Positions 16,775 to 25,385 of a stretch of 43,490 nucleotides of DNA are shown piece after piece. This DNA is from Betaproteobacteria bacterium (lineage in GTDB: Bacteria > Pseudomonadota > Gammaproteobacteria > Burkholderiales > Usitatibacteraceae), in assembly GCA_025362135.1 (NCBI GenBank), contig JANYHZ010000118.1, forward strand, positions 1 to 43,490, read 5' to 3'. Each line of letters begins with the position of its first letter. Within the stretch, counting starts at the first letter, position 1. Both the position numbers and the translations under genes were made by a program. Below the pieces are notes generated by a model. That model searched no databases. It was given only the letters and a program-made list of their open reading frames with translations, and was not told the DNA's origin.

Positions 16775-17533
16775 GTGAAAATACACGTTGTCATATTTGC
16801 GGTGGTTTACGCGTTATTTTCTGCTTCTCAGGCAATGGCCGAACCGCAGGCCGGCTGGAGTGGAACCGCCACGTTGGGCCCTGTCGTTTTTCCTAAATAT
16901 GTGGGCGGCAAAGGTACTGAAGTCTGGCCACTTCCCATTCTCTCGGTCAATTACGACGAAACGTTTTATGTGGAGATCCAGCGCGTGGGCGTCTATCTGC
17001 TGGCCAGCGATGACAAGAAAATGGGACTCGGACTGGCGGTCGAGCCACGCTTTGGGTTTTCCGCCAAAGACGGACGACTGCTGCAGGGTATGACCAAACG
17101 CCGGCACAGCATCGAGGGTGGGCCAACCTTTGACCTGGACTTCGACGTGATCGCCTTCAGTGTCGCCTATTTCGGCGATCTCAACCGGTCGAGTCGTGGC
17201 AGCTCGATACGCACCTCGCTGTATAAGCCGTTGGTAAAAGATGATCGCTGGGAAGTCGGGACGCTGCTGGCATTCGATGCCATGAACAGCCGGCTCGCGA
17301 ATTATTTTTTCGGTGTCCGGCCCTCGGAAGCTACCGCATCGCGCTCCGAATACCAGCCTGGCAAGGGAATCAGTACATCGGTCGGGCTCAATGGCACATA
17401 CAAGCTGGATAAACAACATGCGCTGATGTTTGGCGCAATCGCAACACGTCTTCCCGGCGCCGTTGCCGCCAGCCCCATCGTGGAAAGACGACAAGCGACA
17501 ACATGGTATGTCGGCTATGGCTGGAGTCTCTAG
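16775..17533 (+). CDS. MipA/OmpV-family outer-membrane protein
   Basis: The 252-residue protein has a signal peptide (residues 1-22, cleavage after AMA) followed by a barrel-like sequence with MipA/OmpV features: TLGPVVFPKYVGGKGTEVWP near the N-terminus, NYFFGVRPSEATASRSEYQP in the C-terminal third and YVGYGWSL at the end. Members scaffold cell-wall enzymes or act as porins, and some respond to antibiotics or metals. The start is GTG at 16775, in frame with the leader, with only a poor ribosome-binding site. It is divergent from czcC, and its stop overlaps the convergent PAS protein gene by four bases. Confidence 0.83.
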   Translation: MKIHVVIFAVVYALFSASQAMAEPQAGWSGTATLGPVVFPKYVGGKGTEVWPLPILSVNYDETFYVEIQRVGVYLLASDDKKMGLGLAVEPRFGFSAKDGRLLQGMTKRRHSIEGGPTFDLDFDVIAFSVAYFGDLNRSSRGSSIRTSLYKPLVKDDRWEVGTLLAFDAMNSRLANYFFGVRPSEATASRSEYQPGKGISTSVGLNGTYKLDKQHALMFGAIATRLPGAVAASPIVERRQATTWYVGYGWSL

Positions 17534-18348
17534 GGCGTTCCGATGCGTGGCGATGGTTTGAGCAGGAGCGCAAAAACGTGTTTGTGTGCAGTCAGTGTCA
17601 GCGTGCGAAATACGCATTCAATTTCCGTAAATCTGCCCCCTTCAGCAGACAGGCGAAAACGCACATCGCGGCTTTCGCGCTTGCCGCTTATCACCGTGGC
17701 AATTTCATCCTCGACCCGCAGCCGGTCGTCCCCATGGACTATCAACAGCCAGTTCTCTTCTTTGCCTTCGACTGATTGGCCGGTGATGTCCGTCAGCAGG
17801 GAAAGGGGAAAGACCTTGTTGTCCTGATTGACCAAAAGCAGTGCCCGATCCAGATTCAAAAAGATGTCGCTAACCTGGCGAAGGGCCCGGGTCGATTGTC
17901 GCTGCTGGTGAAGACGGTGATTGTCGAGCCTGAGCAATGAGCGGTAGCGGGACTCGGAAACAGCCAACATGAGACGGGTCGAACAACGCACACGTTGCAG
18001 ATATTCAAAACCGGCAATACCCAGCAGGCCCGTCACAAAATAGTTCAGGCTCAGCACGACGTCGAACTTGCTGATGGGCGACACCTCGCCATATGGCGCC
18101 ACAAAAAAGAACAAACCAACCACCCACCCGACCAGCAGGCATGTCAACGCTGGCACATAGCCATAGAGATTTGACACCAGCAATGCGCCAAACAGAAAGA
18201 ATTGAACCGAGAGGTAAGACTCCAGTGCACTATGCAGCGCTGTGCGCAATGCGAGGGCACCAAAAAATATCATCGCCGTATTGAAGATCCGCTCGCGCAG
18301 AGGAGCGTCGACCCATTGATGTGCGTTTTTGAGTAAGATGGTTTGCAT
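17530..18348 (-). CDS. Four-TM membrane protein with PAS-like tail, no output domain
   Basis: The 272-residue protein has four hydrophobic segments in its first 115 residues, resembling the KdpD-type DUF4118 membrane unit (LFFFVAPYGEVSPISKFDVV). A coiled linker follows (SESRYRSLLRLDNHRLHQQR), then a PAS-like domain (LNLDRALLLVNQDNKVFPLS to the end). No kinase, GGDEF or other effector domain follows, so it may signal through a partner. The proposed ATG at 18348 overlaps the divergent hydrolase ATG within CATG; other in-frame ATGs at 18384 and 18273 are possible, and none has a clear ribosome-binding site. The function is unknown. Confidence 0.65.
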   Translation of the reverse strand: MQTILLKNAHQWVDAPLRERIFNTAMIFFGALALRTALHSALESYLSVQFFLFGALLVSNLYGYVPALTCLLVGWVVGLFFFVAPYGEVSPISKFDVVLSLNYFVTGLLGIAGFEYLQRVRCSTRLMLAVSESRYRSLLRLDNHRLHQQRQSTRALRQVSDIFLNLDRALLLVNQDNKVFPLSLLTDITGQSVEGKEENWLLIVHGDDRLRVEDEIATVISGKRESRDVRFRLSAEGGRFTEIECVFRTLTLTAHKHVFALLLKPSPRIGTP

Positions 18349-19225
18349 GAATGAAAGTGGGACAACAAATTCGATTAAACCCAATCAAAACGCGGTGCTG
18401 CTGATCCATGGTTTGGCTGGCAGCAGTCTGGAAGTCGCGCGTTTGGGTCAAATCCTACAGCAGTCAGGTCTGGCGGTGCAGATGCCAAATATTCCGGGAT
18501 TTGCTTATGGTACGCCACTGTCGGGCTGGCGAAGCTGGGTGCGTGAAGTGCGCATGCACCTGCAGACGATGAGGGCCCAGTACGCGACAGTATCGATGGT
18601 CGGCATCTCGATGGGTGCCACGCTGTGCATGGAAGTCGCCACTCACGAGGACGTCACTGCACTGGTGTTGCTTGCACCCGGACTTGCCTACGATGGCTGG
18701 GCCGTCCCGTGGTATCGATTCATGCTGCCAATTGGACGATATCTGCCGTTTCGCAATATGTACCGTTATGTCGAGGCTGAGCCGTTTGGCGTGAAGAATC
18801 TGACGATGCGCGCCGCCGTCAAAAAAATGCTCGAAGATCGCCACGAATCGGAAGTCGGTGGTGAGTCGATTTCGTTCAACCAGCTCGCCCAAGGCGATGA
18901 ACTGATCGCCCATGTGCGCAAGCGCCTGGACCTTATCAGTGACCCTTTGCTGATCATGCAGGCCGCGGACGACGAATCGGTACATCCCCGCAATGCCCAA
19001 TATGTCTATGATCGCGTCAGCTCTGCTGATAAGGAACTGATCCTGTTGGGTGATTGCTACCATATGATTACGGTCGACAATGAGCGCGACACGGTTTTCT
19101 ACGAGACCGAAATGTTTATCAAGCGCAGCGTCAATGCCAAACTGGGTCACGCGATATTTGACGTTCCCCAGCAAGCCACACGCAGTCTGGACCGCCTGGC
19201 GAAATGGGCGCGCGCGCGAAACTAG
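18347..19225 (+). CDS. Alpha/beta hydrolase, carboxylesterase-like
   Basis: The 292-residue soluble hydrolase resembles Est30/YvaK-type carboxylesterases. It has the oxyanion-hole region AVLLIHGLAGSS, a nucleophile elbow GISMG with Ser88, an acidic residue in AADDESVHP (about 208-209) and His239 in DCYHMIT, giving a complete triad. The long C-terminal tail after the His helix is less usual. ATG at 18338 is an alternative start. It lies beside a ketoacyl synthase and an acyl carrier protein gene on the opposite strand, so an acyl ester, thioester or lactone product of that pair is a reasonable substrate guess. Confidence 0.78.
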   Translation: MNESGTTNSIKPNQNAVLLIHGLAGSSLEVARLGQILQQSGLAVQMPNIPGFAYGTPLSGWRSWVREVRMHLQTMRAQYATVSMVGISMGATLCMEVATHEDVTALVLLAPGLAYDGWAVPWYRFMLPIGRYLPFRNMYRYVEAEPFGVKNLTMRAAVKKMLEDRHESEVGGESISFNQLAQGDELIAHVRKRLDLISDPLLIMQAADDESVHPRNAQYVYDRVSSADKELILLGDCYHMITVDNERDTVFYETEMFIKRSVNAKLGHAIFDVPQQATRSLDRLAKWARARN

Positions 19226-19258
19226 GTACTAACGCAGCGCCGGGGCGACAGTATTGCA

Positions 19259-20488
19259 TCAGATACGCGACGCAATCAAAACTGCGTTGCTGCCTCCGAA
19301 TGCAAACGAGTTCGACATCACGTGATTAAGTTGTACGCCTTCGCGCGCATGGTTGGCAACATAATCGAGGGTACATTCCGGATCCGGCTGATCAAGGTGC
19401 ATGGTCGGCGGAATAAAGCCGTGCTGCAAGGCAAGCAATGCCGCGATGAATTCCACTGCGCCCGTGGCGCCCATGACATGGCCGTGCATCGATTTTGTCG
19501 ACGTCACCGGAACGCGGTGCGCGTGTTCACCGAACACAGCCTTGATTGCGTTTGTTTCAATTACATCGCCGGCGATGGTGGCGGTGCCGTGCGCATTGAT
19601 ATAGCTGATCGCGTCCGACGCCAACTCAGCGTCACTTAAGGCAGCTCGCATAGTGGCGGCCTGTCCGGTCGCATCCGGTTTGGTCAGGTGCGTTGCGTCA
19701 GTGCGACAGCCATAACCTGAAACCACACCGATAATATTGGCACCGCGTTGCTGCGCGTGTTCCAGTTCTTCCAGCACCAGCATCGCTGCGCCCTCGGCCA
19801 GCACCAGGCCGGTCCGGGCTTTGTCGAAGGGTTTGCAGGATGCGGCAGGATTTGCCGCATCGGGCAAAGCCAGTGTCCTCAAAGCGTCCCAAGCCTTCAA
19901 CATTCCAGGCACCAATAGGGCTTCCGTGCCACCCGCGATGACAGTGTCAGCGTAACCGTGCCTGATTGCACGGTACGCCTCACCGATGGCAATCGCAGAC
20001 GAAGAACAAGCCGCGGAATAGGTCAGTACGGGACCGTGACAACCATGCGTCATCGCAACGTGTGCGGCGGCAGCATTGTTCATCGCCTGCACCACAGTAA
20101 GCGGCTTTATACGTGCTGCGCCACGCAGAAAAAGCTCTTCATACGCCGCTTCCATCGCACTGACACCACCTATTCCGGTACCCACATAAACGCCGGCATT
20201 CGCCAAGTCGAGCGCGTTATCGGCCTTGTTGGCGCTGTGCACTGCCTGTTGCGCCGCAACGAGCGCAAACAGGCTCACGCGGTCAAGCCCGGGAACTCTC
20301 GTCGGCGGCAGATGCTCGGCAAAATTGATATCCACTTGACCCGCAACGTGCATCGGGAAGGGTTGCGTATTTTCCCGGTTAATTGCCCGGATGCCGGATT
20401 TGCCACTGTGCAGACTTGCCAGAAATTCATCGATGCCAGTGCCAATCGGCGAGACAACGCCCAGCCCGGTAATACAGACTCTTCGCAT
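19259..20488 (-). CDS. Beta-ketoacyl-ACP synthase (FabF-like, KAS II type)
   Basis: The 409-residue condensing enzyme has an intact Cys-His-His centre: Cys161 in YSAACSSS, His300 in NAHGTAT and His337 in STKSMHGHVMGA with Lys332. It opens with RRVCITGLGVVSPIG and ends with SFAFGGSNAVL, as in FabF. The catalytic Cys rules out a chain-length-factor. The gene is one base downstream of the ACP stop (TAG-G-ATG), so the two are coupled and the ACP is its likely partner. With no other fab genes around, this looks like a dedicated acyl-chain elongation module and not the main fatty-acid synthase; product unknown. Confidence 0.88.
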   Translation of the reverse strand: MRRVCITGLGVVSPIGTGIDEFLASLHSGKSGIRAINRENTQPFPMHVAGQVDINFAEHLPPTRVPGLDRVSLFALVAAQQAVHSANKADNALDLANAGVYVGTGIGGVSAMEAAYEELFLRGAARIKPLTVVQAMNNAAAAHVAMTHGCHGPVLTYSAACSSSAIAIGEAYRAIRHGYADTVIAGGTEALLVPGMLKAWDALRTLALPDAANPAASCKPFDKARTGLVLAEGAAMLVLEELEHAQQRGANIIGVVSGYGCRTDATHLTKPDATGQAATMRAALSDAELASDAISYINAHGTATIAGDVIETNAIKAVFGEHAHRVPVTSTKSMHGHVMGATGAVEFIAALLALQHGFIPPTMHLDQPDPECTLDYVANHAREGVQLNHVMSNSFAFGGSNAVLIASRI

Positions 20489-20489
20489 C

Positions 20490-20741
20490 CTATGCAGCGC
20501 TTTCTTTAACGGCAATCGCTTTGTCGATTTCTTTGAAAACGTCGGCTAGTGTCTTCAATGGCTCGCGCGACTCGGCGAGACTGATGCCGTATTTGTCTTC
20601 CATTTCAAAAAGAAACTCGATCATGGAGAGGGAGTCAATGTTGAGCGACTCCATGGTCGCGTCAGGTTGCAGCTGTTCAATCGGAACGCCAAAATGCGCT
20701 GAAATTACCGCGCAAATTTCTTGTTGCATGCTTTGGTCCAT
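20490..20741 (-). CDS. Acyl carrier protein
   Basis: The 83-residue acidic protein has the ACP fold pattern and the phosphopantetheine-attachment motif DSLSMIEFLFEMEDKYGI (Ser after Asp). The surrounding sequence differs from typical AcpP, which supports a specialised ACP. It is upstream of and coupled to the ketoacyl synthase gene, and divergent from the DUF2147 gene 160 bases away. AAGG upstream of the ATG is a rather distant ribosome-binding site; an internal ATG (MQQEIC) is another possible start. Confidence 0.88.
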   Translation of the reverse strand: MDQSMQQEICAVISAHFGVPIEQLQPDATMESLNIDSLSMIEFLFEMEDKYGISLAESREPLKTLADVFKEIDKAIAVKESAA

Positions 20742-20901
20742 AGTCTTTCGCCTTGTTACCTTTCAAAGAGTCACAATTCCTGATGCTGTATTGCGCACGG
20801 CACGTTATGCGAATGCGTCTTGAATGCCGACGTTCAAGGTATTATTTTACGCCTCACTCGCAAGCCGATTTGCGTTATCGAATCCGTGTAGTATTTCTCT
20901 C

Positions 20902-21405
20902 ATGCGACCATTCTTTTTTGCAAGAATATACATTTCAGTAGCGCTGTCCACGCTGCTGATTTGTGTTGCGCCGGGACTCGCAGCGAATACCACTGACACA
21001 CAGGACAAGCTGGTCGGCTTGTGGTCCCAGGTAGATGAAAAGACCGGCAAGGTGCAGGCGCTGGTTCGTATTGTGGAAATTGCCCCGGAGCAATATGAAG
21101 GATTCATCGAAAAAATCTTCATAGCGCCTGGCGACGATCCGAATCCGCGCTGTGAGGATTGCAAGGGCACCCGCAGGAATCAACCCGTACTTGGCATGCG
21201 CATCATTACGGGCCTCAAACGCGCCAGCAGCAAGGGCGAACTCTATCACCACGGTGAAATTCTTGATCCGGACTCCGGTGACACATATAGACTGAAAATC
21301 ACACTACTTGATTCGGGAAAGAAACTTGACGTGCGAGGTTTCGTCGGCATCGCTCTATTCGGAAGGTCCCAGATATGGCTCAGGGAGTCAAACCAAACCA
21401 AATGA
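20902..21405 (+). CDS. DUF2147 exported protein
   Basis: The 167-residue protein has a signal peptide (about residues 1-27, cleavage after GLAA) and a DUF2147 domain: GLWSQVDEKTGKVQALVRI near the start, the pair CEDCKG in the middle and FGRSQIWLRE near the end. Structures of this family have a lipocalin-like beta fold; the role is unknown. Its position next to the ACP/ketoacyl-synthase pair suggests a lipid-related envelope task. ATG at 20902 was chosen for the leader; an upstream in-frame ATG at 20824 would place an extra hydrophobic segment in front. It may be co-transcribed with the response regulator 72 bases downstream. Confidence 0.8.
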   Translation: MRPFFFARIYISVALSTLLICVAPGLAANTTDTQDKLVGLWSQVDEKTGKVQALVRIVEIAPEQYEGFIEKIFIAPGDDPNPRCEDCKGTRRNQPVLGMRIITGLKRASSKGELYHHGEILDPDSGDTYRLKITLLDSGKKLDVRGFVGIALFGRSQIWLRESNQTK

Positions 21406-21477
21406 CGAATGCACACACCAGAATCGTGCCATTTCATTGATGCGTCACTGACAACACTACTGAAAACGCAGATTTAC

Positions 21478-22152
21478 ATGCGACTCCTTCTGGTTGAAGA
21501 CAACATTCCGCTGGCCGACGCGTTGGCACGTGCGCTCAGGCAATCCGGCTATGTTGTCGACATCGCCCGCACCGGCAAGGAGGCCGATGATTGGCTCGGG
21601 TCGCAGCAATATGAACTCATCATTCTTGATCTTGGTCTGCCCGATGGCGATGGTGCCAACGTGCTGCGCCGGTGCCGTGCCCGCAAACAAAAAACGCCGG
21701 TACTGGTTCTATCAGCGAGGGAAGCCGTTGACGAGCGGGTGCGCTTACTCAACCTCGGCGCGGACGACTATCTGGTGAAGTCCGGCGCAATCGAGGAATT
21801 GGAAGCCCGCGTGCGGGCTTTGATTCGTCGTAGCCAGGGAATTACCGAGCCGGAAATCAATCTGGGCAAACTGCGGCTGGATCTGAACGGGCAACGCGCC
21901 TTCGTCGGCACGGTAGCCCTTGATCTGAACGCACGCGAGTGGTCTGCGCTGGCCTATCTGGCAGCACGCTGCGGCAGAATCGTGCCCAAGGAACAACTTA
22001 TGGATGCGTTGTATGGCTGGAACGAGCCCAACTCAGTCAACGCTGTCGAAAAAGTGATCTCACGCTTACGCAGCAAGTTGATGGAAGCCGGTGTCACCGT
22101 GCGGTCCATCCGTGGGCTCGGCTATTCGGTGGAAGTGATCGATGGCTCGTAG
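21478..22152 (+). CDS. OmpR-family response regulator
   Basis: The 224-residue regulator has a receiver domain (acidic E7-D8, phospho-acceptor Asp51 in LILDLGLPDGDG, Lys101) and a C-terminal winged helix (REWSALAYLAARCGRIVPKE to SIRGLGYSVEV). The usual Lys-Pro after the last strand is Lys-Ser here (DYLVKSGAIEE), an unusual change in the receiver. It is coupled to its kinase by an 11-base overlap (22142-22152). Its targets may include the neighbouring envelope or lipid genes; this is inference. Confidence 0.9.
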   Translation: MRLLLVEDNIPLADALARALRQSGYVVDIARTGKEADDWLGSQQYELIILDLGLPDGDGANVLRRCRARKQKTPVLVLSAREAVDERVRLLNLGADDYLVKSGAIEELEARVRALIRRSQGITEPEINLGKLRLDLNGQRAFVGTVALDLNAREWSALAYLAARCGRIVPKEQLMDALYGWNEPNSVNAVEKVISRLRSKLMEAGVTVRSIRGLGYSVEVIDGS

Positions 22153-23497
22153 TCTTGCCCGACAGCTCTTGATCTGGCTATTGCCGACGGCGTTAGCCCT
22201 GGTCGCCATCGGTGGTGTGATTGCGTACGAGATCGCCCATCGCGCCGCCACACTCGCGTATGATCGCGCGCTTCTCGATGCGGCTCAATCTGTGGCGGCC
22301 CAGGTGCGGCACGTCAATGGACATATTGATTTACAACTGTCACTGAGCACCGAGCAGGTATTGCTGTTCGATAATTATGACCGTGTGTTCTACGAGGTTA
22401 TCGGCTCCAACGGAGTAATGATCGCCGGGACATCGGGTTTGCCGAAAGCTTCCGGGGCCTCGCGTGATGAGCCTTCACACTACTATGACGCGGAGTTTTC
22501 CGGCCTGGGCGTACGCGCAGCGTCGCTGGTTGCAGAACGGGACGGGGCCAGCTTTACCGTCATCGTGGTCGAAACTCTGGTCAAGCGCGACAAACTCATT
22601 CGCGAAATTCTGCTGGCGATGTTGCTGCCTGAATTCCTGCTCGTCATCATGACCATACTGGTGATGCGCTACGCCATTCGCTACGGTCTCGGTGGCATCG
22701 GTCTGGTACGGGAAGAATTGGTCAAGCGCTCGCAAGCCGACATGCGCCCGATTCCGCTCAATAGCGTGCCGCTGGAATTGCGTCCGCTCATTAGTGACAC
22801 CAACGATTTGCTGGAGCGCCTCGCATCTTCGCTGGAACGGCACCGGCATCTCGTTGCCGATGCATCGCATCAATTGCGTACCCCGATCGCCGCGTTGCGC
22901 ACAGAGGCCGAATCGGCATTGCGCGCGGACGATCCCCATGATGCGCTGGTACGCATCGTCACGAGTGCGCGCCAACTGTCTCGCCTGTCACATAGCGTGT
23001 TGATGTTGAGTCGCCTTGAATCCCGACCCTTGCAGCATCCGCAGCAAGTCGATCTGCAGCGTCTCATCAGCAGCGCGGCTGAACGCTGGCTGCCCTATGC
23101 GCTTGAACGCGATATCGACCTCGGATTCGCCTTGGCGGCGGCTCTCACACAGGGTGAACCGGTGTGGCTCGAAGAGATGGTCAACAATCTGGTTGACAAT
23201 GCGCTCCGTTACACGCCGCAGCACGGCACGGTGACAGTGAAGTGCGGCCACGATCATGACAACGCCTGGCTGTCGGTCGAGGACAGCGGCCCGGGTATTC
23301 CGAAGGCTGAGCGCGAACGCGTCTTTGAACGTTTTTACCGCTCCCATCCTGAGCAGGGCGATGGCAGTGGACTTGGACTGGCGATTGTCAGGGAAGTGGT
23401 GAATACCCATCGGGCGCGCATCGAGGTGACAGATAGCGTGGAACTCGGTGGAGCACTCGTTCGCGTGGTTTTTTTGTCGCAAGTTGTCCGCACTTAA
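22142..23497 (+). CDS. Sensor histidine kinase (TctE/QseC-like)
   Basis: The 451-residue membrane kinase has transmembrane segments at about residues 8-32 and 157-176 enclosing a periplasmic domain of the TctE N-terminal type. The H-box ADASHQLRTPIAAL carries His243. The ATPase domain has N-box EEMVNNLVDNALRY, G1-box SVEDSGPGIP and G2-box GDGSGLGLAIV. It autophosphorylates in response to an unknown periplasmic cue and would pass phosphate to the regulator encoded just upstream. The start overlaps the regulator's end, as in many such pairs. Confidence 0.92.
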   Translation: MARSLARQLLIWLLPTALALVAIGGVIAYEIAHRAATLAYDRALLDAAQSVAAQVRHVNGHIDLQLSLSTEQVLLFDNYDRVFYEVIGSNGVMIAGTSGLPKASGASRDEPSHYYDAEFSGLGVRAASLVAERDGASFTVIVVETLVKRDKLIREILLAMLLPEFLLVIMTILVMRYAIRYGLGGIGLVREELVKRSQADMRPIPLNSVPLELRPLISDTNDLLERLASSLERHRHLVADASHQLRTPIAALRTEAESALRADDPHDALVRIVTSARQLSRLSHSVLMLSRLESRPLQHPQQVDLQRLISSAAERWLPYALERDIDLGFALAAALTQGEPVWLEEMVNNLVDNALRYTPQHGTVTVKCGHDHDNAWLSVEDSGPGIPKAERERVFERFYRSHPEQGDGSGLGLAIVREVVNTHRARIEVTDSVELGGALVRVVFLSQVVRT

Positions 23498-23585
23498 GTC
23501 GCGTGGGGCCTCCACGCTCAGATACCGCCATTTGAATTTTTCATGTCGCGGCTTCAAACATCCTAAACCAATCAAGGAGCAGAAA

Positions 23586-23897
23586 ATGTCAGCTAGAGTC
23601 ATCGCGTTGTACAACGCGCCCACGGATACAGAAGCATTCGACAAATATTACTTTGCCAATCATGTGCAGCTTGCCAAAAAACTTCCTGGCCTCAAGCGCT
23701 ACGAAGTGAGCATCGGCAGAGTTGCGGATATGACTGGGGCATCGCCGTACTATTTGGCCGCAACGCTCACGTTCAACTCTCTGCACGACGTTCAATCAGC
23801 GCTGGCGTCGGCCGAGGGAGTTGCCACGGCGACCGATTTGCAGAATTTTGCGTCCGGCGGCGTCAGCCTGCTCATCTTTGAATCAAAGGAGATTTAA
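23586..23897 (+). CDS. EthD-domain protein
   Basis: The 103-residue protein fits the small dimeric alpha+beta-barrel EthD family: RVIALYNAPTDTEAFDKYYF at the start, HVQLAKKLPGLKRYEVS next, and a conserved strand-helix pattern ending LIFESKEI. EthD-type proteins take part in ether or aromatic degradation, but many have unknown roles. The start is well supported by AAGGAG eight bases upstream. It stands alone, 89 bases after the kinase gene, and is followed by a copy of the dispersed palindrome. Confidence 0.8.
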   Translation: MSARVIALYNAPTDTEAFDKYYFANHVQLAKKLPGLKRYEVSIGRVADMTGASPYYLAATLTFNSLHDVQSALASAEGVATATDLQNFASGGVSLLIFESKEI

Positions 23898-23905
23898 ACG
23901 CAAAA

Positions 23906-23966
23906 CGCCATTTGGCGGGCGCGTTGGCGGCATTTCGGCCGGTGGGCCTTGCCTGTGCTGGTGTTT
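23906..23966 (+). repeat. Dispersed intergenic palindrome, copy 3
   Basis: It contains the shared core TGGCGGCATTT (23925-23935), followed by GGCC-TT-GCC, GTGCT and GTGTTT. The arms are more degenerate than in the copies at 10828 and 37549 but the order and spacing of the blocks is the same. It sits nine bases after the EthD stop. Confidence 0.6.
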
Positions 23967-24009
23967 GCCAAGACGGCGGGCGGCGCAGGTGTAGCGCACC
24001 TGCGGGCTG

Positions 24010-25131
24010 TCACGCCTCCTGCATCAACTTCCAATACTGATATTTCAACGTCGCCGCACACCCGAAGATCATCGCGGCAAGCGCAAAAAATGCGCCTGCC
24101 GCCAACGTAGACAAGCCACTCACCCCTTGGCCAATCGTGCAGCCCATCGCGGTGACGCCACCCGCACCCATCAGCACCGCACCGATAATGTGGTTGCCTG
24201 TGTCTTCGATGCTCGCAAAGCCTTCCCAGCGAAAACGTTTGGTCATCAGCGAGTGAGCCAACGAGCCCAAAATCATGCCCAGCGTGGTGGCAATACCGAA
24301 CGTGACGACGAGTGATTTATCACTCCACAACATCAGCAGTTCCAGGCTGTAGCCATAAGGCGCGACGAACGTGAGTGATTCTGCGGCCCGGCTATTGGTG
24401 CCGAAAAACATCATCTCCAGCGTTTCGGCGTTTTCGCCGAAACCGATGTGCGCGGTGATGTACCAGCCTGAGACGACCGCGAGGCCATAGCCAAGCCCGC
24501 CCAGCCATGCGTCCAGACTTACACGAAAATCGCGGCTCATCAGGACAAAAATCAGCATCGGCCCGGCGATGAGGCACGCCAGAACAATCTGCGCGGTTTT
24601 TTTTGTTGTGTTTAACAGTGGCCCCAGCAGTGCGCCCAGCTCTTGGGTGGCGATACCGTGTTGGGAAACATCGATGGCGACCGCATCGAGCGTGTTGATA
24701 CGCCATACACCGAACAAGCCTTTCATTGTCATGTAGGCAGCTATCGCGAGAAACGCAAAAACCACAATCGATTTCAGATTGCCGCCGCCGATGCGAACCA
24801 GCGTGCGGCTCCCGCAACCGCTTGCCAGGGTCATTCCAACGCCGAACATCAATCCGCCGACAACGTAGGAAAGCCAGGTGATGCTGGGGCGTGTGTAGAA
24901 CGCTTTGGAAAGATCGATCAGGTCAGCCGCATAGAGCCCCTGCGCACCGAGAATTGCAATCGCCATCGCCAAAACCCACATCCGCATGCGGGTGAAGTCG
25001 TTCATGTTGACGATATCGGATACCGCGCCGAGCGTACAAAACTGGGTTCGTGCGGAGATCGCGCCGAGGATGAAAGCGACGATAAATCCGAGCCAGGCGA
25101 CGACATGAGCGAGATTGGTGGTGCTGTTCAT
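24010..25131 (-). CDS. YeeE/YedE-family sulfur-compound transporter
   Basis: The 373-residue inner-membrane protein has about nine hydrophobic helices and the conserved cysteine motifs of the family: FCTLGAVSD near residue 32, LASGCGSRTL near 105 and GCTIGQGVSG near 335. Studied relatives (TsuA) import thiosulfate through these cysteines. The start at 25131 leads directly into the first helix; its ribosome-binding site is poor. No TusA-like gene is adjacent. With fccAB elsewhere in the window it fits a sulfur-oxidising or sulfur-scavenging lifestyle. Confidence 0.87.
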   Translation of the reverse strand: MNSTTNLAHVVAWLGFIVAFILGAISARTQFCTLGAVSDIVNMNDFTRMRMWVLAMAIAILGAQGLYAADLIDLSKAFYTRPSITWLSYVVGGLMFGVGMTLASGCGSRTLVRIGGGNLKSIVVFAFLAIAAYMTMKGLFGVWRINTLDAVAIDVSQHGIATQELGALLGPLLNTTKKTAQIVLACLIAGPMLIFVLMSRDFRVSLDAWLGGLGYGLAVVSGWYITAHIGFGENAETLEMMFFGTNSRAAESLTFVAPYGYSLELLMLWSDKSLVVTFGIATTLGMILGSLAHSLMTKRFRWEGFASIEDTGNHIIGAVLMGAGGVTAMGCTIGQGVSGLSTLAAGAFFALAAMIFGCAATLKYQYWKLMQEA

Positions 25132-25186
25132 AGGGGTTGTACCTGATGCGAAACGAGTGCTGCCAGAGAATTGCCGCTGCGCAAAG

Positions 25187-25286
25187 TGCCCTCTACCGGC
25201 CTTCGGCCACCCTCTCCCGTAAACGGGCGGGGGATCAGGTTTTACTCCCCTCGCCCGTTTACGGGAGAGGCGTGGGAGAGAGGGCA
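25187..25286. repeat. 100-bp nested palindromic element
   Basis: A perfect 19-bp inverted repeat, CCTCTCCCGTAAACGGGCG (25211-25229) with its complement (25252-25270), encloses a loop in which GGGGA and TCCCC can also pair. Outside it TGCCCTCT (25187-25194) pairs with AGAGGGCA (25279-25286), and the left flank holds a small GGCCTTCGGCC hairpin. It looks like one of the widely scattered palindromic miniature elements of proteobacterial genomes. It lies between the starts/stops of yeeE-like and queC. Confidence 0.8.
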
Positions 25287-25385
25287 GCTATCGCGTCGGC
25301 AGATTTGGAGCCTCCATTTTACCGTCGCCCCTTCTGCAATAAAAACAGCGACGGCTAATACTTGAAAGCAGAACAGAATAACGAA

